Shown here one piece after another: positions 8,337-14,854 of a DNA stretch of 24,337 bases. The stretch spans positions 1-24,337 of the forward strand of contig CAXMOP010000024.1 in NCBI GenBank assembly GCA_964195155.1. The letters are read 5' to 3'. The translations under genes were made by a program, and so were the position numbers. The first letter of the stretch is position 1. The number at the start of each line of letters is the position of its first letter. Source of the DNA: JACZST01 sp964195155. GTDB lineage: Bacteria; Actinomycetota; Acidimicrobiia; Spongiisociales; UBA5794. The notes beneath the pieces were generated by a model that had not been told where the DNA came from, searched no databases, and saw nothing but the letters and a program-made list of their open reading frames with translations.

Positions 8337-8786
8337 ATGGATGCCGCCGAAGCCATGGATATCGCCCTTGAGCAGGCCTCGCTGGCGGTCGCCCACGATG
8401 ACGTGCCGATCGGCGCGGTCCTGCTCGACCGCTCCGGGGATATCGTCGCCGCCGACCACAACCGCCGTGAGGAGCGCGGCGACGCAACGGCCCACGCCGA
8501 GCTCCTCGTGATCTCGGCACGTTCGCAGGAGCTCGCCGATTGGCGGCTCAACGGCCACACCCTGGTCGTCACGCTCGAGCCCTGTGCCATGTGCGCCATG
8601 GGTGCGGTGTGGGCCCGCCTCGATCGGATCGTCTACGGCGCCGCTGATCCGAAGGCCGGGGCGGCATGGAGCCTCTACAACATTCCCCAGGACGAGCGGC
8701 TCAACCACCGATGCGAGCTGACTGCCGGGATCCGCGAGCAGGAGTCTGCGTCACTGCTCGAGGACTTCTTCGCCAATCGGAGATAG
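8337..8786 (+). CDS. tadA: tRNA-specific adenosine deaminase (A34 to inosine)
   Basis: This 149-residue zinc deaminase of the CDA fold carries HAE (H53, catalytic E55) and PCAMC (C83, C86), the complete zinc site. The N-x-R...D-x-TAHAE context and the length are those of TadA. It converts A34 of tRNA-Arg(ACG) to inosine so that CGU, CGC and CGA can be read; that tRNA gene is at the start of this window. ATG 8337 follows AAGGAGGG about ten bases upstream. It sits among three tRNA-Ser genes. A broader-specificity nucleoside deaminase is possible but less likely given the motif context. Confidence 0.93.
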   Translation: MDAAEAMDIALEQASLAVAHDDVPIGAVLLDRSGDIVAADHNRREERGDATAHAELLVISARSQELADWRLNGHTLVVTLEPCAMCAMGAVWARLDRIVYGAADPKAGAAWSLYNIPQDERLNHRCELTAGIREQESASLLEDFFANRR

Positions 8787-8830
8787 CGTCGCGCCGGTAC
8801 ACTCACTCGCCGGTGCCCCCGGCATCGGCC

Positions 8831-8928
8831 GTATTACGTACAACGTATTCCGTATTCCGAACTCAACAGCTGCTTTTCCGATCACGCTGGATGGGATTCG
8901 TAATACATATACGTGATACGGACTACGG
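8831..8928. repeat. Inverted heptamer array 3 (GTATTCC family)
   Basis: The left arm (8831-8858) is GTATTAC, GTACAAC, GTATTCC, GTATTCC. After about 41 bases the right arm (8900-8928) has reverse-sense words with TAC recurring at 8904, 8910, 8917 and 8924 (steps 6, 7, 7). It occupies the space between tadA and tRNA-Ser(CGA) and runs to within five bases of the tRNA, so it must overlap that gene's promoter. A five-pair hairpin GCCGG/CCGGC (8809-8823) precedes it. Confidence 0.75.
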
Positions 8929-8932
8929 ATCT

Positions 8933-9020
8933 GGAGGGGTGACAGAGCGGACGAATGTGACGGTCTCGAAAACCGTTGGACCGTTTTTCGGTCCCGTGGG
9001 TTCAAATCCCACCCCCTCCG
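8933..9020 (+). tRNA. tRNA-Ser(CGA)
   Basis: An 88-nt class II tRNA with acceptor GGAGGGG/CCCCTCC and discriminator G. The anticodon loop is CTCGAAA (anticodon CGA, 8967-8969), with a long variable arm and T-arm GGGTTCAAATCCC. CCA is not encoded. It decodes UCG. Confidence 0.96.
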
Positions 9021-9022
9021 CG

Positions 9023-9043
9023 GGGCCGGCCTCCGGCCGGCCC
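9023..9043 (+). terminator. GC-rich hairpin downstream of tRNA-Ser(CGA)
   Basis: GGGCCGGCC-TCC-GGCCGGCCC is a perfect nine-pair stem with a three-base loop, two bases after the tRNA. Heptamer array 4 starts at the next base. There is no T-run. Confidence 0.55.
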
Positions 9044-9145
9044 GTATTGGGTATTGGGTATCAAGTATCACGTACGGGAACACAGCCCTGCGAAGACACC
9101 CCGGTACCCTTCGGGTCGTGATACGTAATACGTAGTACGTAATAC
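9044..9145. repeat. Inverted heptamer array 4 (GTATTGG family)
   Basis: The left arm (9044-9078) is GTATTGG twice, GTATCAA, GTATCAC, GTACGGG. The right arm (9118-9145) is GTGATAC, GTAATAC, GTAGTAC, GTAATAC. The 39-base spacer contains a small CCCG/CGGG inverted repeat. It separates tRNA-Ser(CGA) from the DUF5658-like gene. A further hairpin ATACCAC-TTTGC-GTGGTAT follows at 9175-9193. Confidence 0.88.
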
Positions 9146-9249
9146 GGTATTTGCGTATCACGTACCCCGCGCGCATACCACTTTGCGTGGTATTGTGGAG
9201 TACGCCGGGAGAGGCACCCGGCACCCATGGGCATGGGGGAGGTAGAATC

Positions 9250-9555
9250 TTGCAGGCGCTGGACCGCCGGGTGATGATGTTCGCATTCGCGCTCTTCGTC
9301 TTGTCGTTCGCCGACTGGTCATTCACCAGCGTTGCGCTGCAATACGGTGCCGTCGAAGCCAATCCGTTGATGCAGAGCATCGTCACCAGACCGGACGCCT
9401 TCTACCTACTCAAGGTGGTTCTCGCCGGCGCCGTCGCGTTGGCCGCGGCATTGCAGATACGGTCGAAGCCCGGGTTCATCGTGTTGAGCGGCATCGTGTT
9501 CATGTACTCGGGCCTCATCCTCTGGAACGTCGCCACGCTGCACACCCTCATCTAG
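9250..9555 (+). CDS. DUF5658-like small integral membrane protein
   Basis: About 101 residues with three hydrophobic segments (roughly 9-28, 48-67 and 74-95). The D-W-x-x-T...G-x-x-E-A-N-P-L-M signature is characteristic of DUF5658-type membrane proteins of unknown role. TTG 9250 is chosen because GGGGGAGG (9235-9242) lies seven bases upstream. A -10-like TAGAAT (9243-9248) overlaps this site, however. If it is used, translation would begin at GTG 9271 or one of the ATGs just after it, giving about 94 residues. The gene stands alone between the tRNA-Ser region and the SRP RNA. Confidence 0.75.
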   Translation: MQALDRRVMMFAFALFVLSFADWSFTSVALQYGAVEANPLMQSIVTRPDAFYLLKVVLAGAVALAAALQIRSKPGFIVLSGIVFMYSGLILWNVATLHTLI

Positions 9556-9632
9556 ATCACCTCTGCCCCTCGCAAGGCATCCAGGACTAGATGCGGGCCC
9601 GGGTCGTTTGATCGTCTGTTCCCGCTCATCGC

Positions 9633-9638
9633 TACCAT
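9633..9638 (+). promoter_or_regulatory. Candidate -10 box of the SRP RNA gene
   Basis: TACCAT ends six bases before G9645, the 5' end predicted independently from the RNA's closing helix. The same hexamer precedes pknB. Confidence 0.5.
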
Positions 9639-9644
9639 GGCATC

Positions 9645-9920
9645 GACCGTGCTAGGCGGGGTACTAGGGGTGCCCTGTACTCGAAATCCTCTTCATGCGA
9701 GGCCGAATTCCCGCCCGAGGGTGACCGTGTTTCGGGCCAGCACCGGGGTCGCTCGGCGTTGACGGCAGGGTCCTGCAGCGGCGGAGCGCCCGCGAAACCG
9801 GGTCAGGTCCGGAAGGAAGCAGCCCTCAGTGGGTCGTTCCGGGTGTTGCAGGTGCGCCCGGCCAGAGCCCGCGGCCCCGGCACGCGCCGGAACATGCCAT
9901 CCGACGGCGGGTGCACGGTC
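9645..9920 (+). ncRNA. ffs: Long (Bacillus-type) signal recognition particle RNA with Alu domain
   Basis: The apical S-domain hallmark GGTCAGGTCCGGAAGG, followed by AAGCAGCC, is at 9801-9824. The RNA is far longer than the 4.5S form. Its 5' part (9649-9720) carries the Alu-domain blocks known from the B. subtilis scRNA: GTGCTAGG, GGTGCCCTGTA, AAATCC and GGCCGAATTCC, with the stem CTCG/CGAG (9680-9683/9698-9701). GACCGTGC (9645-9652) pairs perfectly with GCACGGTC (9913-9920), closing a 276-nt molecule. B. subtilis scRNA is 271 nt. The S-domain stem CCTGCAGC/GTTGCAGG (9772-9779/9845-9852) is also present. It acts with Ffh in co-translational targeting of membrane and secreted proteins. The comparison is from memory. 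Confidence 0.9.
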
Positions 9921-9924
9921 AATC

Positions 9925-10054
9925 CAGTCGACAGTCTTCAGTCCACGGTCCACAGCCAGAACGCGGCACGACACTCGCTGATACATTCCTGCTGATGACA
10001 GAGGACTGATGACTCAGAAATGACTGACGACACGACTGGCGACCGACGACTCCC
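9925..10054. repeat. Inverted heptamer array 5 (CAGTC/GACTG family)
   Basis: The left arm (9925-9959) is CAGTCGA, CAGTCTT, CAGTCCA, CGGTCCA, CAGCCAG. The right arm (9992-10054) is degenerate seven-base words rich in the reverse complement GACTG/GACGAC, including CTGATGA twice and GACTGGC, GACCGAC, GACTCCC. It begins five bases after the SRP RNA end and stops exactly at the menG stop codon, filling the whole convergent gap. Confidence 0.7.
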
Positions 10055-10681
10055 TCAGTCTTTTTCGAGGATGGCGCCCCACACGAACCCCATCGGGCCC
10101 ATCCGCCACGCGTCGACGAGGCGCAGCGACGACGACCCGAGGAGCTCCTCAGGCGGTGGGTGCTTGTCAAGGGACCGGTTGAGATAGGTGTACTCATCGC
10201 GGGCCCCGATGCTTGCCCCCGCCAGCGGGAGGGCGATCGCCGATCCGAATCGGTGGATGCGGCGCTGCAGATCCCCTTGCGGCCTGGCGAGGTCGACGAT
10301 CCCGGCACGGCCGCCGATGCGGAGGATGCGGTGGATCTCTTCCAGCGTCGCGTCGACCGAATCGAGGTTCCTGAATACGTAGGCGGAGAGCACGGCATCG
10401 AACGCGGCGTTTTCGAACGGCAGCGCCTCTCCGACCCCCACCACGCGATCGGCCGCCCTGTTCAGGGAGAGCATCTCCGGTGAGGGGTCGAGGGCCACGA
10501 TCCTGCGCAGACCGAGGATCTCGTTGGCCGCTCCGGTGCCGGCGCCCAGATCGAGGATGCGCCCATCCGGGAGATGTCCGACCACGGTTCGACGCCAAGC
10601 CTGATCGCGACCAAGCGAGAGAATCGAATTGAGGCGGTCGTATCGGCTCGCAATGTCGGCAAATACCTCGCCGTTGCTCAT
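10055..10681 (-). CDS. menG: Demethylmenaquinone methyltransferase-like (UbiE/MenG family) SAM methyltransferase
   Basis: This 208-residue class I methyltransferase opens with FADIASRYDRLNSILSLG...WRR, the hallmark N-terminus of UbiE/MenG. SAM motif I is LDLGAGTG (43-50), with acidic D65 ending strand 2. The later block VFRNLDSVDATLEEIHRILRIGGR is the family's C-terminal signature region. It would methylate demethylmenaquinone, the last step of menaquinone synthesis. It is somewhat shorter than the usual 230 residues. GGGAGGAG lies just before the ATG. It is downstream of serS on the same strand. Because UbiE-like enzymes have other substrates, the exact function is moderately sure. Confidence 0.8.
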   Translation of the reverse strand: MSNGEVFADIASRYDRLNSILSLGRDQAWRRTVVGHLPDGRILDLGAGTGAANEILGLRRIVALDPSPEMLSLNRAADRVVGVGEALPFENAAFDAVLSAYVFRNLDSVDATLEEIHRILRIGGRAGIVDLARPQGDLQRRIHRFGSAIALPLAGASIGARDEYTYLNRSLDKHPPPEELLGSSSLRLVDAWRMGPMGFVWGAILEKD

Positions 10682-10754
10682 CTCTCCTCCCGAACCGTGG
10701 GCCGGGAGCCCCGCATGCCGGGCTCCTGAGCCCAGGGTTCATGAGCCCGCATGC
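10682..10754. other. Palindrome-rich gap between serS and menG
   Basis: GGAGCCC (10703-10709) pairs with GGGCTCC (10718-10724). An overlapping GGGCTC-CT-GAGCCC lies at 10718-10731, and GAGCCC recurs at 10741-10746. Bases 10725-10739 are identical to 22327-22341, the right arm of the hairpin behind crgA. It may be a terminator for serS or a fragment of a dispersed palindromic repeat. Confidence 0.45.
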
Positions 10755-12011
10755 TCAGTCGATGACATCGAACCCGGCGTACGGGCGGAGCACGTCCGGG
10801 ATCACGATGCTGCCCTCTCCGGTCTGGAAATTCTCCATGATGGCGATGAGGGTTCGCCCGACGGCGAACGCCGTGCCATTGAGCGTGTGGACGAACCGGC
10901 TTTTTCCGTCGTCGTCCTTGAACCTGATCTTCAACCGACGGGCCTGGTAGTCGGTCGTGTTCGATGTCGACGTGATCTCGCGATACCGCCTCTGACCCGG
11001 AAACCATGCTTCGATGTCGTACTTCTTGGCGGCGGATGCTCCAAGGTCTCCTGTGGCAACGTTCACGACGCGATACGGGATACCAAGGGCCTGGACCAGT
11101 TCCTCTTCACGAGCGAGGAGGAATTCGTGCTCGCCCACGGCGTCCTCAGGCACGGTGAACGAGAACATCTCCACCTTGTCGAATTGGTGCACCCTGAAGA
11201 GCCCCCGGGTGTCCTTGCCGTAGGTGCCGGCTTCGACGCGATAACAACTGGAGAATCCGGCATAGCGGGTCGGGAGGTCTCCCTGTTCGAAGAACTCGTC
11301 TCCGTGCATGGCGGCAAGCGGCACCTCGGATGTTCCGGCCAGGAAGAGGTCGTCCTCGTTGACCGAGTACACCTGGTCGCGGTCGGAAGGAAAGAACCCG
11401 GTGCCGAACAATGCCTCCTCGCGGACCAGCATTGGGGGAATGACCGGCTCGAAGCCGTGGCCGCCGAGAATCTCCATGGTCCAGCGCACCAGGGCCAATT
11501 CGAGCATGGCGAGTCGGCCCTTGATGATGCCGAACCGGCTGCCCGAAATCTTCGTGGCCCGCTCGATGTCGATGACGCCGAGCTCCTCGCCGAGATCAAC
11601 GTGGTCCCGTGGTTCGAACCCGAACTCCGGTGGCTCACCCCAGCGGCTGATCTCTTCACTCTCGTCCTCGGTGAGCCCACCGGCTGCGGTGGGATCGGCA
11701 AGGTTCGGGATCGTCACCCAGGTGGCCATGAACTCGTCGTCCAGCTGGTCGGCGCCGGCGAGGAGCTCCTTATAGCGGTCCGCAAGCTCCCCGGCCTCAG
11801 CGATGGCGGCGTCCTTTGCCGATCCCGCCAACCCGGCAATTGCCTTGCCGGCCTCCTTCTGCCGCGCCCGGGCTTCTTCTGCGTCTGCCCGAGCCGCCCG
11901 CCGCCCTGCATCGAGCGCAACCAACGCGTCGACGTCGATCTCGATGCCGCGCCGTGCCAGGGCAGCGACCAGCGCGCCGGGATCATCGCGGAGGACGGCT
12001 ACATCGATCAT
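10755..12011 (-). CDS. serS: Seryl-tRNA synthetase
   Basis: This 418-residue class II synthetase has an N-terminal coiled-coil tRNA-binding arm (about 30-95, Ala/Arg/Glu-rich heptads) and the serine-site TSE (227-229). Motif 2 is FSSCYRVEAG...RGLFRVHQF (R258) and motif 3 is GRTLIAIMEN (385-394). All catalytic elements are intact and the length is normal. It charges tRNA-Ser; three tRNA-Ser genes lie 2-4 kb away. No ribosome binding site precedes the ATG, but TAGCAT ends six bases before it. This suggests a leaderless mRNA whose -10 box overlaps the stop codon of the upstream DUF4446 gene. Confidence 0.97.
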   Translation of the reverse strand: MIDVAVLRDDPGALVAALARRGIEIDVDALVALDAGRRAARADAEEARARQKEAGKAIAGLAGSAKDAAIAEAGELADRYKELLAGADQLDDEFMATWVTIPNLADPTAAGGLTEDESEEISRWGEPPEFGFEPRDHVDLGEELGVIDIERATKISGSRFGIIKGRLAMLELALVRWTMEILGGHGFEPVIPPMLVREEALFGTGFFPSDRDQVYSVNEDDLFLAGTSEVPLAAMHGDEFFEQGDLPTRYAGFSSCYRVEAGTYGKDTRGLFRVHQFDKVEMFSFTVPEDAVGEHEFLLAREEELVQALGIPYRVVNVATGDLGASAAKKYDIEAWFPGQRRYREITSTSNTTDYQARRLKIRFKDDDGKSRFVHTLNGTAFAVGRTLIAIMENFQTGEGSIVIPDVLRPYAGFDVID

Positions 12012-12017
12012 GCGCGG

Positions 12018-12023
12018 ATGCTA
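12018..12023 (-). promoter_or_regulatory. Candidate -10 box of serS (leaderless)
   Basis: TAGCAT on the minus strand lies six bases before the serS ATG. Its TAG is also the stop codon of the DUF4446 gene. Confidence 0.45.
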
Positions 12024-12470
12024 CTGGCCGAGGGCTGTGGCAACCGCTCGCTGCTCCTCGGGGGAAAGCGGCTCTCTCGACGATCCCTCGGCGAGCTCTT
12101 TTGAGAAGAAGAGGGTCTCGTCCCGCGACACCATGATGGTCAGGATGATCCCGCTTCCACCCTCGTCGAGCATGGCGATCGAGCGAGACAGCTCTCCTGC
12201 GATATTGCCGAATGCGTCGTACGACACCGCGCCCACCTTGGTGATAGCGCGAGGAAGCCGGGTTTCGACGCTCTGCAGCCGCCGATTCATCCCGGACAGG
12301 TCGGTGTCGAGGTCCTCGAGCCTCACCCCAACCGACGCCAAAAGCGCGACGACGTTGCCGTCCTTCGGCACAGCATCGATCTGCCGGCGGATCTGATATA
12401 GCTGAACCGCCTGCCACACGGCTATCACGGCAATCAGCAGCGCAATGACCACAAACAGCCAGGCGCTCAC
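12021..12470 (-). CDS. DUF4446 family membrane-anchored protein
   Basis: 149 residues. A single N-terminal membrane helix (about 4-22) is followed by a coiled-coil-like stretch. A conserved globular part (about 78-148) reads KVGAVSYDAFGNIAGELSRSIAMLDEGGSGIILT and ends in LSPEEQRAVATAL, which is the DUF4446 pattern. The function is unknown. Its ATG overlaps the stop of the upstream gene by four bases (ATGA), so the two are translationally coupled. Confidence 0.85.
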   Translation of the reverse strand: MSAWLFVVIALLIAVIAVWQAVQLYQIRRQIDAVPKDGNVVALLASVGVRLEDLDTDLSGMNRRLQSVETRLPRAITKVGAVSYDAFGNIAGELSRSIAMLDEGGSGIILTIMVSRDETLFFSKELAEGSSREPLSPEEQRAVATALGQ

Positions 12471-13468
12471 ACACTCTCGTTTCTGTAGAAGACCATGCGC
12501 CAGGCATTGTCGTCGGGCGAATCATCCTCGGCGGTGACGGCAACGATCACCAGCTCGTAGAGAGCGCCACCGCGAAGCACGAGTCCGTCGAAAATGAACG
12601 TCCTGGCTTCGCCGGGCTCCAGTGTCGCAATCGTCTGGGTAACCGACACCGTCGGTTCGGATCCGTCGGCAGTGACCAGGTTGAGCCGCACCGACACCAA
12701 CTCCTCGGTCTCGTTGCCCTCGTTTGCCACCACGGTCTGGACGACAAAGTTCTCGCTGTCGGGCACGATCGGAACGTTATTGAGCTCGCCGAACGGCTCA
12801 GGATCGGTCACCGCCGTGATAGAGATGTTTCGCTGCGAGCCCAGATGGAGGATTGACGCCAGCCTGGTCTGAACCGTGACCGGATCGAATCGGACCGGTC
12901 CCCCCTCAGGCACGAAAGCGACGGCGACGAAGTGTCCTTCTGCGATCCCGTTGTCAAAGTCGCCGACCCTGGCAAGGAACTCCGCATAGGCGACGTCACC
13001 GACGCGAAGCAGGATCAGCGCGTCTGCCAGCCCCTCGCCGCCTGGCGGCTCGGAATCGTCGACAACGGCAAGCACCGCTTCGTCCAACATGCCGAGCGCC
13101 CGCTCCCACGAGCGGGTAGCGACGGTCAGGTAGCCGTGAGCCTCTGCGGCGCTCGAGGGCACGGCAACACCATCGATCGCCGTCGCTGCTTGAGCGGTGG
13201 CCTCGTGCATCTGCTGGAGGCGTCGCAGCAACTCGGGCCGTTCGACGCCACTCAACGCCGCGAAGGTTGATTCGAGGTCGGCCGCCGCCATGGCCTGGAG
13301 CTTGACGGCACTCTCAGTGACCGCCAGGTAGTCGGCAACGACCCTCGCCTCGGTCCGGTACTGAACCGTGAAGATGAGCGCCACGATCATGGCAGCGCCG
13401 ATCAAACCGGCAAGCAGCCACCGACGGCGTCGCGAGCGACGCACGGGAGGGATCCGGGGGTAGGCCAT
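12467..13468 (-). CDS. Membrane-anchored extracytoplasmic protein of unknown function
   Basis: 333 residues that I do not recognise as a named family. A basic N-terminus (RRSRRRR, 10-16) and one membrane helix (about 18-36) indicate type II topology with the rest outside the cell. Residues 40-170 are helical and Ala-rich. Residues about 215-325 look like a beta-sandwich of the CARDB/Ig type (VVANEGNETEELVSVRLNL, ATLEPGEARTFIF). The ATG lies only five bases after the 3' end of tRNA-Leu, so there is no room for a promoter or Shine-Dalgarno site. Processing of the tRNA would leave a nearly leaderless message. It is coupled to the DUF4446 gene. Confidence 0.8.
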   Translation of the reverse strand: MAYPRIPPVRRSRRRRWLLAGLIGAAMIVALIFTVQYRTEARVVADYLAVTESAVKLQAMAAADLESTFAALSGVERPELLRRLQQMHEATAQAATAIDGVAVPSSAAEAHGYLTVATRSWERALGMLDEAVLAVVDDSEPPGGEGLADALILLRVGDVAYAEFLARVGDFDNGIAEGHFVAVAFVPEGGPVRFDPVTVQTRLASILHLGSQRNISITAVTDPEPFGELNNVPIVPDSENFVVQTVVANEGNETEELVSVRLNLVTADGSEPTVSVTQTIATLEPGEARTFIFDGLVLRGGALYELVIVAVTAEDDSPDDNAWRMVFYRNESV

Positions 13469-13473
13469 GTGTG

Positions 13474-13557
13474 TGGGCGAGGGGGGACTTGAACCCCCAC
13501 GAGTGTTACCTCACAGATTCCTGAAACCTGCGCGTCTGCCAATTCCGCCACTCGCCC
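13474..13557 (-). tRNA. tRNA-Leu(CAG)
   Basis: The minus strand folds as an 84-nt class II tRNA with acceptor GGGCGAG/CTCGCCC and discriminator A. The anticodon loop is TTCAGGA (anticodon CAG, 13521-13523), with a long variable arm and T-arm GGGGGTTCAAGTCCCCC. CCA is not encoded. The following coding region begins five bases after it. Confidence 0.95.
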
Positions 13558-13568
13558 GTGGGTGCAAA

Positions 13569-13574
13569 AGGCTA
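13569..13574 (-). promoter_or_regulatory. Candidate -10 box of tRNA-Leu
   Basis: TAGCCT on the minus strand ends 11 bases before the mature tRNA 5' end, the same distance as for tRNA-Arg. It probably also drives the membrane protein and DUF4446 genes. Confidence 0.4.
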
Positions 13575-13624
13575 ACACGGGACCCCGGTATCGCTCTGGG
13601 GCCCACGCAAACACCTGCGCCAAA

Positions 13625-13630
13625 TACAAT
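13625..13630 (+). promoter_or_regulatory. Candidate -10 box of fhaA (leaderless)
   Basis: TACAAT, one base from the TATAAT consensus, ends six bases before ATG 13637. It would start the whole fhaA-to-mutY operon. No clear -35 box is visible. Confidence 0.55.
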
Positions 13631-13636
13631 CCGAGT

Positions 13637-14299
13637 ATGCGCCTTGCTAGGGAGATGGAACTCAGACTGGAGCGGCTGGTCGATGGCGCCACCGCCGCAG
13701 TCTTTCGTGGCAAGATGCACCCGGTTGACATGGCAGAACGACTCGTCCGGCAGGCCGATTTCCTTGCCTTCGAAGGCCCCGCCGGACCGCAGATCCCAAA
13801 TCGGTGGACGATGCGCATCAACCCAATGGACACCCCCGACGGCATCGATGAGGTCGAGCTCTCAGCCGAGCTGGCCGCGGCGCTCACCGCCACCGCCCGG
13901 GACCGGGCCTGGCGATTGACGGGACCGGTTGCGATTGAGATCATCTCCGACGCCGACGTGCCCCGCGGACTGGCCGATTGCACCGGCGACTCGGCGCCGG
14001 GAATGCTGCCCTCGTGGGGACAGCTCGTTGCGGCATCGCCGCCGCTCGCCCTCGAAATCGCGGATAACCGCAACACCCTCGGGCGATCACTGGATTCTGA
14101 TGTCGTTGCCAACCTTCCTGAGGTCTCGCGGCACCAGGCAGTGATCGTGCGAGAGGGAAGCGAGATCACGATCTCCGACGCGGCGTCCGCCAACGGCACC
14201 TATGTCAACGGCATGCCGATCGATGTTGCTCCTCGAACCCTGGTTCCCGGGGACACGATCAGAATCGGTGACGTCGACTTCACCTTCCGGCTGCTGTGA
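13637..14299 (+). CDS. fhaA: FhaA-like protein: DUF3662 domain plus FHA domain
   Basis: 220 residues. The N-terminal DUF3662 domain (about 5-110) has the typical MRLAREMELRLERLVDGA...HPVDMAERLVRQAD opening. The C-terminal FHA domain (about 138-220) has its phosphothreonine-binding signature intact: GR (149-150), SRH (164-166) and NGTYVNG (186-192). The linker is very short compared with mycobacterial FhaA, whose middle is several hundred residues. FHA domains bind phosphothreonine made by the kinase of the operon; in mycobacteria FhaA recruits MviN/MurJ-like and division factors. ATG 13637 is preferred because a good -10 box ends six bases upstream; GGAG before ATG 13655 is too close. Confidence 0.92.
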   Translation: MRLAREMELRLERLVDGATAAVFRGKMHPVDMAERLVRQADFLAFEGPAGPQIPNRWTMRINPMDTPDGIDEVELSAELAAALTATARDRAWRLTGPVAIEIISDADVPRGLADCTGDSAPGMLPSWGQLVAASPPLALEIADNRNTLGRSLDSDVVANLPEVSRHQAVIVREGSEITISDAASANGTYVNGMPIDVAPRTLVPGDTIRIGDVDFTFRLL

Positions 14300-14306
14300 G
14301 GCCCTG

Positions 14307-14723
14307 ATGCCAGCGCTGATGCTCAACATCCTCAAGATCCTGTTCATCGTCCTGCTGTTCCTGTTTCTGTGGCAGGTGGCCGGAGCGATCAGGCTCCACA
14401 TCGGTGGCGGCCAATCGTCGAGGCGGGGACGCGGTCCCAGCGAGCTGGTGGTACTCAGGGGCGAGGTAGAGCAAGGGAAGCGGGTGAAGCTGCGGGGATC
14501 CGGCCACACCGTGGGCCGCAGCCCGGAGGCCGACATCATCATCAACGACCCGTACGCATCCGACTTCCACGCCAGGGTCAGTGCGCAGAACGGACAGACC
14601 CGCGTCGAAGACCTCGGAAGCACGAATGGCACCTACGTCAACGGCCGCCGCATCACCGCACCGACCGGCGTGGTGAAGGGTGACACCGTGCAGATCGGCA
14701 AAACGATGCTCGAGGTGAGATGA
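14307..14723 (+). CDS. fhaB: FhaB/FipA-like membrane-anchored FHA protein
   Basis: 138 residues. One N-terminal membrane helix (about 8-26), a basic linker and a C-terminal FHA domain with GR (70-71), SDFHAR (85-90) and STNGTYVNG (105-113). This is the size and layout of mycobacterial FhaB (FipA), which links FtsZ and FtsQ and is phosphorylated by the operon's kinase. ATG 14307 has GAGG five bases upstream; ATG 14319 is an alternative. It starts seven bases after fhaA. Heptamer array 6 begins just after its stop. Confidence 0.92.
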   Translation: MPALMLNILKILFIVLLFLFLWQVAGAIRLHIGGGQSSRRGRGPSELVVLRGEVEQGKRVKLRGSGHTVGRSPEADIIINDPYASDFHARVSAQNGQTRVEDLGSTNGTYVNGRRITAPTGVVKGDTVQIGKTMLEVR

Positions 14724-14726
14724 GCC

Positions 14727-14798
14727 GCGAGTCGCGAGTCGCGAGTTGCGAGACCCGAGAAAGAGCTTGCGCCACCCGGTACCTGCGACTCGTGACTC
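14727..14798. repeat. Inverted heptamer array 6 (GAGTC/GACTC family)
   Basis: The left arm (14727-14761) is GCGAGTC twice, GCGAGTT, GCGAGAC, CCGAGAA. The right arm (14785-14798) is GCGACTC, GTGACTC. Bases 14729-14742 pair with 14785-14798 at 13 of 14 positions, giving a long hairpin between fhaB and pstP. It starts three bases after the fhaB stop. Confidence 0.85.
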
Positions 14799-14821
14799 GG
14801 TCCGCTATCCGACAACCCTCC

Positions 14822-14827
14822 TAGCCT
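14822..14827 (+). promoter_or_regulatory. Candidate internal -10 box before pstP
   Basis: TAGCCT lies nine bases before a five-codon reading frame that leads into pstP. It would give pstP-rodA-pbpA a promoter independent of fhaA. Confidence 0.3.
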
Positions 14828-14836
14828 GTCCACGGC

Positions 14837-14854
14837 ATGAAGGCTGAGTCATGA
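14837..14854 (+). CDS. Possible five-codon leader peptide coupled to pstP
   Basis: ATG-AAG-GCT-GAG-TCA-TGA encodes MKAES. Its stop overlaps the pstP ATG as ATGA, the same coupling used between other genes of this operon. The AAGG inside it also sits seven bases before the pstP start and could serve simply as its ribosome binding site. It is too short to prove from sequence. Confidence 0.25.
   Translation: MKAES

Noticed and set aside
9607..9612. TTGATC as -35 box for the SRP RNA
   Set aside because: It is 20 bases from the -10 candidate, too far for a normal promoter, and the match to consensus is partial.
9762..9860. Short 4.5S-type SRP RNA
   Set aside because: This is only the S domain. 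Conserved Alu-domain blocks and a perfect terminal helix extend the RNA to 9645-9920.
10629..12104. 491-residue plus-strand open frame
   Set aside because: It lies antisense to serS and menG and has no recognisable domain; long antisense frames are expected opposite GC-rich genes.
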